Shown here piece after piece: positions 24,620-32,181 of a stretch of DNA of 40,387 nt. The notes under the pieces are model-generated. The model did no database searches. It was not told where the DNA came from and saw only the letters and a list, made by a program, of their open reading frames with translations. The translations under genes and the position numbers were made by a program. The stretch comes from Actinomycetes bacterium (GTDB taxonomy: Bacteria > Actinomycetota > Acidimicrobiia > Acidimicrobiales > RAAP-2). Positions within the stretch are counted from its first letter, which is position 1. Each line of letters opens with the position of its first letter. The stretch lies in contig JAJYYG010000077.1 of NCBI GenBank assembly GCA_021801235.1, forward strand, positions 1 through 40,387, read 5' to 3'.

Positions 24620-25187
24620 GGTTCCACGCGGCGATGACCGGTTGGTCCCGCTCCCATCCGAGGACGCTCAGGGACGCCGGATCGAGGAGGAGGCCGCGCC
24701 CCGCTGCCGGGTCCCACCCGGCCCACCGGGCGGCCAGCACCCGCAGGACATGCCCGTGGGCGAAGCAGACGGTCTCGCCCTCCGTCGACCGCACGCGCGC
24801 GATGACCCGGTCGACCCGCCTGGCCACCGCCGCGACGTCCTCCCCCCCGGGGGCCCCGTCGTCGAACAGGTCCCAGCCGGGGCGTTCGCTGCGGATCTCG
24901 GCGGTGGTCCTGCCCTCGTATGCCCCGTAGTCCCACTCGGCCAGATCGGGGTCGACCTCGACCGGACCCTCCGGAGCGGCCAGGCGGCAGGTTTCGCGGG
25001 CCCGGAGGAGAGGGCTCTCCAGCACGGCCGCGAACCGGTGGCCCACCAGGCGTCCCTGCAGACCGACCGCCTGGGTCCGACCCTCGGGCAGGAGCGGCAG
25101 GTCGGTGCGCCCCGTATGGCGGTGGCTCAGGCTCCACTCGGTCTCACCGTGGCGGACGAGGAAGCAGGGGAACCGCGTACGCTGCAT
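24612..25187 (-). CDS. Histidine phosphatase family protein (phosphoglycerate-mutase-like)
   Basis: The 191-residue protein has the phosphohistidine motif LVRHGETEW (His13), the second Arg/Glu region SPLLRARETC and DLAEWDYGAYEGRTTAEI, and the second catalytic His in VCFAHGHVLRVLAARW. These are the marks of the branch containing cobalamin/alpha-ribazole phosphatase-like and broad-specificity phosphatases rather than glycolytic mutase, judged by the short length. The substrate is unknown. The ATG at 25187 places the RHGE motif at the usual distance from the N-terminus. The gene ends tail-to-tail with the membrane-protein gene (eight-base overlap) and is divergent from the sigma factor. Confidence 0.88.
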   Translation of the reverse strand: MQRTRFPCFLVRHGETEWSLSHRHTGRTDLPLLPEGRTQAVGLQGRLVGHRFAAVLESPLLRARETCRLAAPEGPVEVDPDLAEWDYGAYEGRTTAEIRSERPGWDLFDDGAPGGEDVAAVARRVDRVIARVRSTEGETVCFAHGHVLRVLAARWAGWDPAAGRGLLLDPASLSVLGWERDQPVIAAWNLR

Positions 25188-25324
25188 GACGGACAGCCGA
25201 CCAGGTCCGGCGACTCGGCGCAAGCCCGGGCCAGGCGTCGCCGCGGGTCCGGAGCGGTTGGAATGCGCGGCCGCGCCCTGGTGTTGGAGAGGGTGCATCC
25301 CAGACCAGAAGGGTGATCTCCGGC

Positions 25325-26287
25325 ATGACGATCGGCCAATTGACAGAAGAAGCGACGCAGGTGAAGGGTTCGGGGGCCGTTCCGCGTGACATGGCCAAGG
25401 GCGGCGTCCGCCCGCCTTCGGGGACGGCGCGACGGGGCGCGGCGGGCTCCCCCCGCAGTCGGGGGTCCGATGCGGACGCGCTCGGGCTGTTCCTCCGTGA
25501 TCTCGACCATCATCCGCTCCCCGACCACGCCGCCCAGACGGAGCTGGCGAAGCGGGTGGCCGCCGGGGACGAGGAGGCCAGGCGCGAGATGGCCGCGGCC
25601 AACCTCCGCCTGGTCGTGCACTGGGCTCGGCGCTACCAGGACCGCGGTGTCGACCTCTCCGATCTCATCCAGGAGGGCACCTTCGGGCTCATGCGGGCGG
25701 TGGACAAGTTCGACTGGGAGCGCGGCTTCCGGTTCTCCACCTACGCGACGTGGTGGATCCGCCAGGCGCTCCAGCGGGCCGTCCAGCAGCACGGCCGTAC
25801 CATCCGCCTCCCGATGGAGGTCGCCGAGCGCAACCAGCAGGTCGAAGCAGCCACCTGGGAGTTGACCCACCAGCTCCAGCGCCCGCCCTCGGACAGCGAG
25901 CTCGACGAGGCGACCAACACCACGGCGGCGATGCGCGCCGACCTGAGCGGGGTCGCCCGTGTGGTGGCCAGCCTCGACCAGCCGGCCACCACGGACTCGA
26001 CGTCGACGCTCGGGGACCTCGTCTCGGGCGACGCCAGTGCGTTCGAGGACGACGTGGCGGACGACCTCACGCTCGGCCTGGTCCGGCAGGCGGTGGACCG
26101 TCTCACCGATCTGCAACGCGATGTCATCCGCAACCGGTTCGGCTTCGACGGCTCGGATCCGGCGTCGCTGCAGACGACGGCCGAACGGCTCGGGATCGGC
26201 GTCCGCAAGGTGCGCCAGGCGGAGGCGGAGGCGCTGGCGATCCTCGCCGACAGCCAGGTGCTCGAGGCTGCCCACGAGGCTGCCTGA
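25325..26287 (+). CDS. Group 2 sigma-70 family RNA polymerase sigma factor
   Basis: The 320-residue sigma factor lacks region 1.1 but has region 1.2 ([20 protein letters not shown], about 52-71), region 2 ([62 protein letters not shown], about 92-153), region 3 ([25 protein letters not shown]) and region 4 ([14 protein letters not shown] ... [20 protein letters not shown]). Region 2.4 and the core-binding parts are intact, so it should recognise near-consensus -10/-35 promoters, as a stationary-phase or stress variant of the primary sigma. The start is the ATG at 25325, or the GTG four codons earlier; an AGAAGG lies about a dozen bases upstream. The final codons are duplicated beyond the stop. 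Confidence 0.93.
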   Translation: MTIGQLTEEATQVKGSGAVPRDMAKGGVRPPSGTARRGAAGSPRSRGSDADALGLFLRDLDHHPLPDHAAQTELAKRVAAGDEEARREMAAANLRLVVHWARRYQDRGVDLSDLIQEGTFGLMRAVDKFDWERGFRFSTYATWWIRQALQRAVQQHGRTIRLPMEVAERNQQVEAATWELTHQLQRPPSDSELDEATNTTAAMRADLSGVARVVASLDQPATTDSTSTLGDLVSGDASAFEDDVADDLTLGLVRQAVDRLTDLQRDVIRNRFGFDGSDPASLQTTAERLGIGVRKVRQAEAEALAILADSQVLEAAHEAA

Positions 26288-26338
26288 TCGAGGCTGCCCG
26301 CCACAGGCTTCCTGATCGAGGCTGCCCACGAGGCTGCC
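26262..26338. repeat. Duplication of the sigma-factor 3' end beyond its stop
   Basis: A 23-base segment (26262-26284) at the end of the sigma gene recurs exactly at 26316-26338, 54 bases later and therefore in the same frame, with a degenerate partial copy between. The sigma stop (26285-26287) separates them. The rest of the 80-base gap to the convergent rluD-like gene has nothing else I can identify. Confidence 0.85.
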
Positions 26339-26367
26339 CGGTCGAAGCCGCCTGGTCGGCGGGGTGG

Positions 26368-27309
26368 TCACTCCCCTGACAGGCGCTCCAGCACCGCGGC
26401 GAGGTCGGTGGGGAGGGGTGACTGCCACGACACCCGATCCCCCGTTTCCGGGTGGTCGAACTCGAGGGAGAACGCGTGGAGAAAAGGGCGTGGCACCGGG
26501 GTAGGGGCGTTACGGTTGCCGCCGTAGGTCTCGTCGCCGACGACCGGATGTCCGATCGCCGCCAGATGGACCCGGATCTGGTGCGTACGGCCCGTGTCCA
26601 ACGTGGCCTCGATCAGGGTGCACGGGCCGGGGTGGTTGAAGCGATGCACGACGTGGTAGCGCGTGCGGGCTTCCTTGCCCCTCCTGGCGACGGCCATCCT
26701 GGTCGGGACCTGCACCGAACGGGCGATCGGGGCTTCGATCACTCCGTCGTCGCCGCCGACGAGGCCGGCGACCAGGGACCGGTAGCGCCTGGTTGCGGTG
26801 CGCCCGCCCATCTGCGCCACCAGGGATCGGTAGGCGTCGGGTGTCCGCGCCACGACCAGGAGTCCCGAGGTACCCCGATCGAGCCGGTGCACGATCCCCG
26901 GCCGGTCCGCTCCGGTTCCCGGGATCCGGGCCAGGTCGGCGATCTCCGGATAGCGGGCCACGAGACCGTTCACCAACGTGCCATGGCGGTGACCAGCCCC
27001 GGGATGGACCACCAGGCCGGCCGGCTTGTCGACGACGACGATGGCCGGATCGGCATGGACGACGGTGAACACGACCGAGCTGTCCGGCTCGGCCGTCCGG
27101 TCCGCCGGCTCGTCCAGCGACACCGAGAGCTCCTCGCCCGTCCTCAACGGTCGGCTCCGGGTCCTGACCGTCTCCCCGTCGACCCGGACCCGACCCGCGA
27201 CCATCAGGCCGTCCACCGAGGAGCGGGACCGGTCGGCGAGCAGGGCGACCGCACGATCGACCCGGACGCCGTCCAAGGTCACGGGCACGGTCACGCACAG
27301 CTCGCTCAT
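26368..27309 (-). CDS. RluA/RluD-family pseudouridine synthase
   Basis: The 313-residue protein has an N-terminal S4-like domain ([31 protein letters not shown]) and the RluA-family catalytic core: [25 protein letters not shown], the catalytic Asp in [23 protein letters not shown], and [28 protein letters not shown]. It should isomerise specific uridines, most likely in 23S rRNA as RluD does; that gene commonly follows lspA in bacteria, as here. The ATG at 27309 overlaps the lspA stop by four bases, so the two are translationally coupled. It is the last gene of the minus-strand cluster. Confidence 0.92.
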   Translation of the reverse strand: MSELCVTVPVTLDGVRVDRAVALLADRSRSSVDGLMVAGRVRVDGETVRTRSRPLRTGEELSVSLDEPADRTAEPDSSVVFTVVHADPAIVVVDKPAGLVVHPGAGHRHGTLVNGLVARYPEIADLARIPGTGADRPGIVHRLDRGTSGLLVVARTPDAYRSLVAQMGGRTATRRYRSLVAGLVGGDDGVIEAPIARSVQVPTRMAVARRGKEARTRYHVVHRFNHPGPCTLIEATLDTGRTHQIRVHLAAIGHPVVGDETYGGNRNAPTPVPRPFLHAFSLEFDHPETGDRVSWQSPLPTDLAAVLERLSGE

Positions 27310-27839
27310 CCAGGGCTCCCGCGGAGCACCGAGACCGCCACCAGGATCGTCCCGACGACGATGCACGAATCGGCGACGTTGAACGTCGGCCAGAAGTGGA
27401 GCGCGATGAAGTCCACCACGGCTCCATGGTCACTTCTGAACAACCGGTCGGCAAGGTTGCCGATCGCTCCACCGACGATCAGCCCGATCGCCGCCGCGCG
27501 CCCGGCACCGGGGGCGGCGCGCGCGACCAGGAGCAGCACGACCACGAGCACGACCGCCACGGTGACCAGGAGCGGCGCCTGCCCCTGGAAGAGGCTGAAC
27601 GCCGAGCCCCGGTTCCTGGTCAGGGTCAGAGAGAGCGGACCCACGAGGTGGATCGAGCCGTGCGACAACCGATCGAGCGCCCACCACTTGGTGAGCTGAT
27701 CGACCACCACCACCCCGGCCGCCACCGCCGCCGCGACGAGCACTCTCTTCACCGGAGCGCGCCGCGTGGCTGCCGGTGCCGTTGCGACATCCCCGTCGGT
27801 CGGCCCGGTCAGCGCCGTGACAGTCCCCCGCTCTTGCAC
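27306..27839 (-). CDS. lspA: Lipoprotein signal peptidase LspA
   Basis: LspA is an aspartyl protease in the inner membrane that removes signal peptides from prolipoproteins, such as the lipoprotein near the left end. Signature motifs are [28 protein letters not shown] (catalytic Asp) and [11 protein letters not shown] (second catalytic Asp). Four membrane helices are visible. The start is uncertain: the GTG at 27839 gives 177 residues with a soluble N-terminal extension, as in some actinobacterial LspA; the GTG at 27752 gives 148 with the first helix at the N-terminus. The first choice overlaps the 3' end of the traR/dksA gene by 31 bases. Neither has a clear Shine-Dalgarno. Confidence 0.92.
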   Translation of the reverse strand: MQERGTVTALTGPTDGDVATAPAATRRAPVKRVLVAAAVAAGVVVVDQLTKWWALDRLSHGSIHLVGPLSLTLTRNRGSAFSLFQGQAPLLVTVAVVLVVVLLLVARAAPGAGRAAAIGLIVGGAIGNLADRLFRSDHGAVVDFIALHFWPTFNVADSCIVVGTILVAVSVLRGSPG

Positions 27840-28588
27840 GCCACGCAGAGGCGGGCGTAGGGAAGGGCACGCAGACGCGCCTTCGGGATCGCCTCGTGGC
27901 AACGTTCGCAGGCACCGTAGGTCTTCCGGTCGATACGCCGGAGCGCTTCGTCGATCTCCTCCACCGCCGCCAGGGCCTGGCCGGACAACGCCAGATCGCG
28001 TTCGCGATCGACCGCCACGGTGCCCCCTTCCCCGGACTCCTCGTCGAACTGGACGTCACCGGGCTCCCGCTCGAGGGCGAGCGAGTCAGCCTCGGCCCGC
28101 AGATCCTCCGCCTGGCCCTGGTAGACCTCGCGCTCATCGATCAGGAGCGTCCTCTGCTCGGCCAAGAAGTTCGGCTCCGCTGCGTACGGTCCCGGCCCGG
28201 TGAACGTGGGCGCGGGGGCCGCCGGGGTGGCCGCCTTCTTGGCCGGGTCCGGAGCCGCCTTGCTGGCCGGAGCCGCTTTGCTGGCCGGGGCCGCTTTGCT
28301 GGCCGGAGCCGCCTTGCTGGCCGGAGCCGCTTTGCTGGCCGGGGCCGCCTTGCTGGCCGGGGCCGCTTTGCTGGCCGGAGCCGGGGGTGCCGCCTTCCGG
28401 GCCGGGCTGGCCGTGGCCGCCTTGTTGGCCGGGGCCACCTTCTTGGCCGGGGCCACCTTCTTGGCCGGGGCCACCTTCTTTGCCGGGGCCGCCGCCTTCT
28501 TGGCCGGGACCGCCTTGCTGGCCGTGGCTGCCGCCTTCTTGGCCGGGACCGGGGCCGCCTTCTTGGCCGCGGCCTTCTTCGTCGTCAA
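27809..28588 (-). CDS. TraR/DksA-type zinc-finger protein with Lys/Ala-rich tail
   Basis: The 259-residue protein has two parts. Residues 1 to about 125 are almost only Ala, Lys, Pro and Ser, with three AKKVAP and seven ASKAAP repeats, like the C-terminal tail of histone H1 or actinobacterial HU. Residues about 130-259 form a DksA/TraR-like module: a coiled-coil ([22 protein letters not shown] ... [23 protein letters not shown]) and a zinc finger with Cys227, Cys230, Cys248 and Cys251 (C-x2-C-x17-C-x2-C). Such proteins enter the RNA polymerase secondary channel; the basic tail may bind DNA. The start is TTG at 28588 with GGGAGG and AAGGA sites just upstream. A good promoter lies about 95 bases upstream. 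Confidence 0.85.
   Translation of the reverse strand: MTTKKAAAKKAAPVPAKKAAATASKAVPAKKAAAPAKKVAPAKKVAPAKKVAPANKAATASPARKAAPPAPASKAAPASKAAPASKAAPASKAAPASKAAPASKAAPASKAAPDPAKKAATPAAPAPTFTGPGPYAAEPNFLAEQRTLLIDEREVYQGQAEDLRAEADSLALEREPGDVQFDEESGEGGTVAVDRERDLALSGQALAAVEEIDEALRRIDRKTYGACERCHEAIPKARLRALPYARLCVACKSGGLSRR
28250..28380. repeat. 18-base tandem repeats in the TraR/DksA tail
   Basis: Seven near-identical 18-base units, alternating GCCGGAGCCGCTTTGCTG and close variants, encode ASKAAP on the minus strand. A second set of three units encoding AKKVAP lies at about 28430-28485. Confidence 0.9.
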
Positions 28589-28681
28589 TTCCTTCGACCT
28601 CCCTCAAGGCACCCGGCTGCACCGATCACGCCGGCTCCGAGCAACCGACACGCGAAGAACCCGACTGTCGGTGAGCGGGTG

Positions 28682-28710
28682 ACGATAGCGTGCCCGTGCG
28701 GCGTCGGCAA
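28682..28710 (-). promoter_or_regulatory. Promoter of the traR/dksA-lspA-rluD operon
   Basis: On the minus strand TTGCCG (-35) and TATCGT (-10) are separated by 17 bases. The layout and -10 box match the ftsZ promoter in this window. The leader would be roughly 90 bases and carries a good Shine-Dalgarno. Confidence 0.6.
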
Positions 28711-28787
28711 TCCGAACCGGACGCTCTACCGTGGGGGGGAACATAGCCGGAACGGGACCGGCGTCGATCGCCGGCGCAGGCTCCGGT

Positions 28788-29558
28788 TCAGGGCTGGAGC
28801 GGGAGCGAGGAGGCCGAGACCGACCGCACGGTGGGGGCGGACGACCCCTGGGCCCCTCCGCCAGCAGCGCGAGGCGCCTGCGACCCTCCGCCACCCGCCG
28901 CCGGCCGGCCCCCCGCGGGCGCCTGGGAGATGCGCTGAGAACCCGCCGGAGGCTGGCCACCGCTCACCGTGCGCCCCGCCAGGGCAGACGCCGGCTGTAC
29001 GTTCTCGTCGACCCACCTGATGACCTCGGTCAACGCCGTGCGGAGCCGGTTGCGCTCCCCCTCGAGGTGCCGCGCCATGGCTTCGACATCGCCGGAGAGC
29101 TGACCCCGGATTCCCTCGAGGCGGCTGATCTCATCCCGGAGCCGCCGCTCGGACTCCGCCGCGATCTGGCTCGCCTTGCTCTCGGCATCAGCCATGACGT
29201 TGTGCGCATGGGCATCCGCCTCGGCCAGGATCTTCGCCGCTCGCGCCTCCGAGTCCGCCTTCGTCTCATCGACGAACTTCTGCGCCAGCAGGAGCGTACG
29301 TTGGAGCGTGTCGTCGTGGACGAGGGTCTCTGCCGGCTGCACCGCAGGTTGCTGTTCGAGCGCCGCCTCCAACTGGGCGATCCGCTCGCCCGCTTGTCGG
29401 AGCCGTTCCGACGTCTGGCGGAGCTGCTCCTGCAGCCCCTCCGCCTCGACTGCCGCCTTCTCAAGGTATTCGTCGACGTCGTCCCGGTGGTAACCCTTCA
29501 AGGTCTCCCGGAACTCGACGGTCCGCAGCGAGTCGAGTGCTGATTGCGAGGCATCCAT
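28788..29558 (-). CDS. divIVA: DivIVA/Wag31-type polar growth and division protein
   Basis: The 256-residue protein has the DivIVA N-terminal domain (SLRTVEFRETLKGYHRDDVDEYLEKAA, about 10-36) that binds curved membrane. A long coiled coil follows (about 40-190, including LLLAQKFVDETKADSEARAAKILAEADAHAHN). The C-terminus is Gly/Pro/Ser-rich and disordered. In Actinobacteria this family organises polar wall growth and recruits division and chromosome proteins, fitting its place downstream of ftsZ, sepF and yggT. The ATG at 29558 is preferred: it lies seven bases after TAGGAT (leaderless geometry). The ATG three codons earlier would lie inside that -10 box. Confidence 0.93.
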   Translation of the reverse strand: MDASQSALDSLRTVEFRETLKGYHRDDVDEYLEKAAVEAEGLQEQLRQTSERLRQAGERIAQLEAALEQQPAVQPAETLVHDDTLQRTLLLAQKFVDETKADSEARAAKILAEADAHAHNVMADAESKASQIAAESERRLRDEISRLEGIRGQLSGDVEAMARHLEGERNRLRTALTEVIRWVDENVQPASALAGRTVSGGQPPAGSQRISQAPAGGRPAAGGGGSQAPRAAGGGAQGSSAPTVRSVSASSLPLQP

Positions 29559-29565
29559 GGGGGGC

Positions 29566-29571
29566 ATCCTA
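29566..29571 (-). promoter_or_regulatory. -10 box TAGGAT of divIVA
   Basis: On the minus strand TAGGAT is followed by seven bases and the divIVA ATG at 29558, with no Shine-Dalgarno. A leaderless divIVA transcript is inferred. Confidence 0.5.
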
Positions 29572-29580
29572 GCGGTGCCC

Positions 29581-29640
29581 GTGATCCGGTTCCGGGATAG
29601 CGGCCGACCGCCGGGCGTCGGGGCGCCCCATCCGGATCAC
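29581..29640 (-). terminator. Long-armed inverted repeat between yggT and divIVA
   Basis: GTGATCCGG (29581-29589) and CCGGATCAC (29632-29640) are perfectly complementary, enclosing about 42 bases that can form smaller GC-rich hairpins. It follows yggT and lies just upstream of the divIVA promoter. It could end the yggT transcript or bind a regulator of divIVA. Confidence 0.4.
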
Positions 29641-29665
29641 CGCGTGGTGAGAACGGCCAGGTCCT

Positions 29666-29923
29666 TCACGCGAAGAGCGGTAGGAGCACGATCTCGATGA
29701 CGAGGATCACGATCAGCACGGAGAAGTCGAGACCCATCCCGCCCACGCGAGCCGGTGGGATGACCCTCCGTACCAGGTTCAGGACGGGATCGCATACCCT
29801 CCCCAGTCCCTTCTGGACCGTCCGCACCGGTGAACCGGGGGCGGGTTGGAAGAAGCTCATCACCGCGTAGGCGATCAGCACCAGGACGTAGATCTGCAGC
29901 AGGAAGTAGATGAGACCGAACAC
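29666..29923 (-). CDS. YggT family membrane protein
   Basis: The 85-residue protein has two membrane helices (LIYFLLQIYVLVLIAYAVMSF and the C-terminal LDFSVLIVILVIEIVLLPLF) around a loop with VCDPVLNLVRRVIPPARVGGMGLDFS, the YggT signature. Such genes usually sit between sepF and divIVA in Gram-positive division clusters, as here. The function is not established; links to division and osmotic tolerance have been suggested. It starts at the GTG at 29923 with a GGAGGAG about 11 bases upstream. Confidence 0.9.
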   Translation of the reverse strand: MFGLIYFLLQIYVLVLIAYAVMSFFQPAPGSPVRTVQKGLGRVCDPVLNLVRRVIPPARVGGMGLDFSVLIVILVIEIVLLPLFA

Positions 29924-30000
29924 CGATCAGCCCACTCCTCCGTCAGCGGGCCGGGCACACCGGGACCGGGCGGGCGGATCGAACGCACCAGGGACCGCCT

Positions 30001-30558
30001 TCAGGGGTTCACCAGTCCCCGCTCGGTCAGACGCTGGCGCTCCTCGTCGGACACCTTCACGTTCGAAGGAGTGAGGAGGAACACCTCGTCGGCCACCCGT
30101 TCCATCCCACCGGCCAGGGCGTAGGTCACACCACTGCAGAAGTCGATCATCCGCCGCTGCAGGTCGCGATCGCCGTTCTGGAGGTTGACGATCACCGGCT
30201 GGTTCCCCATCAGGCGGTTGGCGATCTCCTGGGCGTCGCCGAACCGTGCCGGGGCCACCACATGGACCTTCGCCCCCCCGGCGTCGCCAGAGATCGGGCG
30301 GACCGAGGGGTTCCGGGTGACGACGGACGGCTGCTGGGCCACGGGGACCGGTCCGGCGGATTCCTCGCGGGGAAGCGTGCGGATCCGCCCGGCGGCCGGT
30401 GCCAGGTCGCGCTCCTCGTACTCGTCGCCGCGCAACGGCCGTTGGGGTGCTCGACCGATCGGTGCCGGCCCGCGCGGCTCGTAGTCGTCGTAGTCGTCGT
30501 AGTCGTCGTCGACGAGTCCCAGATAGGCCATCGTCTTCTTCATAAATGAGGCTGCCAT
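30001..30558 (-). CDS. sepF: Cell division protein SepF
   Basis: The 185-residue protein has the SepF membrane-anchoring N-terminus (MAASFMKKTMAYLGL), then an acidic Asp/Tyr-repeat linker (VDDDYDDYDDYEPRG). The C-terminal SepF core is AKVHVVAPARFGDAQEIANRLMGNQPVIVNLQNGDRDLQRRMIDFCSGVTYALAGGMERVADEVFLLTPSNVKV. SepF polymerises under the membrane and tethers FtsZ, replacing FtsA, which is absent here and in Actinobacteria generally. The ATG at 30558 has a GGAGG five bases upstream; an ATG five codons later is the alternative. A possible -10 box, TACGCT, lies at 30576-30581, so sepF may have its own promoter after the hairpin that follows yggS. Confidence 0.95.
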   Translation of the reverse strand: MAASFMKKTMAYLGLVDDDYDDYDDYEPRGPAPIGRAPQRPLRGDEYEERDLAPAAGRIRTLPREESAGPVPVAQQPSVVTRNPSVRPISGDAGGAKVHVVAPARFGDAQEIANRLMGNQPVIVNLQNGDRDLQRRMIDFCSGVTYALAGGMERVADEVFLLTPSNVKVSDEERQRLTERGLVNP

Positions 30559-30701
30559 CGTTCCCTCCGACCGACAGCGTAGTGCGTCGCCGCCGGTCAA
30601 GGGGGATCCCCCCACCCCACCTGCCGGAGTCGGCGCGACGGATGGCGGACCGGGCTCCGCGACGCTGCCCGGGGATCGGTGCCACCGGAAGTGGGTTCCC
30701 G

Positions 30702-30729
30702 GTCCGGGGTGTCCGTGCCGGTCCCGGAC
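30702..30729 (-). terminator. Hairpin directly after yggS
   Basis: Two bases after the yggS stop, GTCCGGG and CCCGGAC form a perfect seven-base stem with a 14-base loop on the minus strand. There is no T-run. It may attenuate read-through from yggS into sepF. Confidence 0.45.
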
Positions 30730-30730
30730 T

Positions 30731-31414
30731 TCAGTCAGGAGGGCGGGCACGTTCTCCGAAGAGGCCGCGTCCGATCCGGACCATGGTCGAGCCCTCTTCC
30801 AACGCCACCTGGTAGTCGTCCGACATCCCCATCGAGCGGACAGGGAGCCGGAGCCGGTCGGCGAGCGCCGACACGGAGCGGAACCCCTCCCGCGACGCCT
30901 CCGGCGGTCCGGGGACCCCTACGGCCATCAGGCCTTCGACCACCAGGTCCTCGTCGCCGAGGGACGCGACCAGCTCGGTGACCTCAGAAGGTCGGCAACC
31001 GCCCCGTCCGGGAAGTCCGGCGATGTCCACCTGCACGAGGACCGACGCGCCGGGTCGCCGGGTCGCGATCGCACGGCCCTCTTCCCGGCGGGCGACCCCC
31101 TGCCAGCAGCTCACCAGAGGTGCCAGCCGCGACACCTTGTTTCGTTGCACCGCTCCCAGGAAGTGCCACTGCGGGTCCAGACCCGCTCGCTCCGCCGCTC
31201 CCGCCTTGCCGACCAGCTCGGCCGCGTAGTTCTCACCCACCTCCGTCACGCCGGCCGCCAGGGCGGCAGCCACCGCCTCGATGCCGAACCCCTTCGTCAC
31301 CGCGACCAGGCGGACCCCGGCCGGATCGTGTGCCGCCGTGGCGATCACCTGGCGGACGGCAGCGGTGCGCTCGGCCACCGCGTCCGGATCGCACGGTGCC
31401 GACGGAGCGCTCAC
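30731..31414 (-). CDS. YggS family pyridoxal-phosphate homeostasis protein
   Basis: The 227-residue protein has the alanine-racemase-like N-terminal barrel fold of YggS/PROSC: RLVAVTKGFG (PLP-binding Lys), TEVGENYAAEL, WHFLGAVQRNKVSRL, VLVQVDIAG, LVVEGLMAVGVPG, SMGMSDDYQVALEEGSTMVRIGRGLFG. It binds PLP and keeps the cofactor pool balanced but has no known catalytic activity. The second position of the usual HFIGxLQ motif reads L here, a mild change. The GTG start overlaps the pgeF stop by four bases (GTGA). This order, ftsZ-pgeF-yggS-sepF, is standard in Actinobacteria. Confidence 0.93.
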   Translation of the reverse strand: MSAPSAPCDPDAVAERTAAVRQVIATAAHDPAGVRLVAVTKGFGIEAVAAALAAGVTEVGENYAAELVGKAGAAERAGLDPQWHFLGAVQRNKVSRLAPLVSCWQGVARREEGRAIATRRPGASVLVQVDIAGLPGRGGCRPSEVTELVASLGDEDLVVEGLMAVGVPGPPEASREGFRSVSALADRLRLPVRSMGMSDDYQVALEEGSTMVRIGRGLFGERARPPD

Positions 31415-32148
31415 CGTCCCGTCTCCGTCGCCCAGACCACCATCGCCTGGCGGGCGACGTCCGCGCGGGCCCGGTGGGAGAAGTGGAGGTCGGAACAGGC
31501 GGTGCACGTGTCGACACCCGGAACCTGACGCGCCCCGACCCCGGCGAGCGCCGCCGCCACCGCCGCGGGGAGGTCGAGAGCAGGCCGGCCGGCCGCGGTC
31601 CGCGACCGCACGGCCGGCCCGAACCGCTCCTCGACCGAAGACAGGTCGGGCTCGGCGAACTCGTAGCACTCGGCGTGGATGCAGGGACCGAGCACCGCGG
31701 TGAGCGACGTCGCACCCAGTGCGCGCATCGCCGATGCGGTCGCGTCGACTACGCCTGCGACCAGACCCCGCCAACCGGCGTGCACCGCGGCGAACACCCC
31801 TTCCGCGCTCCCCAGGGCGATCGGCGCGCAGTCCGCGGTGACCACCGCCAGGGCGACACCGGTCGACGACGCCACGGATGCGTCGGCGTCCACACCGCCG
31901 GATCCCTCCACCGGCGCTCCCACGACCCGCACCTCGGCACCGTGTACTTGATTGGCCCACCAGACCGGCCGGGCGTCACCCACCACCCCGGCGGCATACC
32001 CGACGAGCGCGGCGTCGCCGCCAGGGTCAGGGTCGCCGCGGCCACGGACCCTGCGAACCGGGCGCAGGTCGCCACTGCGTCGGTCGGACCAGGATGCCAC
32101 GATGCCCGCCGTCACAGGGAGAGCGACTCCCGGGGCCGCGGACTTCAC
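31411..32148 (-). CDS. pgeF: Laccase-domain protein PgeF/YfiH (peptidoglycan editing factor)
   Basis: The 245-residue protein has the multicopper-oxidase-like (Cu-oxidase_4) domain: WWANQVHGAEVRVV, TADCAPIAL, VHAGWRGLVAGVV and GPCIHAECYEF supply the His-Cys-His zinc site. Homologues hydrolyse misincorporated L-Ser from the UDP-MurNAc peptide or act as purine nucleosidases, so the old polyphenol-oxidase name is misleading. A location next to ftsZ and mur genes fits wall editing. The start is the GTG at 32148, 33 bases after the ftsZ stop; a downstream start is possible. Confidence 0.9.
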   Translation of the reverse strand: MKSAAPGVALPVTAGIVASWSDRRSGDLRPVRRVRGRGDPDPGGDAALVGYAAGVVGDARPVWWANQVHGAEVRVVGAPVEGSGGVDADASVASSTGVALAVVTADCAPIALGSAEGVFAAVHAGWRGLVAGVVDATASAMRALGATSLTAVLGPCIHAECYEFAEPDLSSVEERFGPAVRSRTAAGRPALDLPAAVAAALAGVGARQVPGVDTCTACSDLHFSHRARADVARQAMVVWATETGR

Positions 32149-32181
32149 GGGCGTCGGCCGGGCCGGAGGTCCCGGCTCAGA

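Noticed and set aside
28250-28485. Regular repeats that could look like a CRISPR array
   Set aside because: The 18-base units are contiguous with no unique spacers and encode the Lys/Ala tail of the TraR/DksA protein; no cas genes are present.
28589-28787. The 200-base gap upstream of traR/dksA as a site for a tRNA or small RNA gene
   Set aside because: I find no cloverleaf, T-loop (GGTTCGA-type) sequence or strong hairpin there; the promoter and leader of traR/dksA explain part of it.
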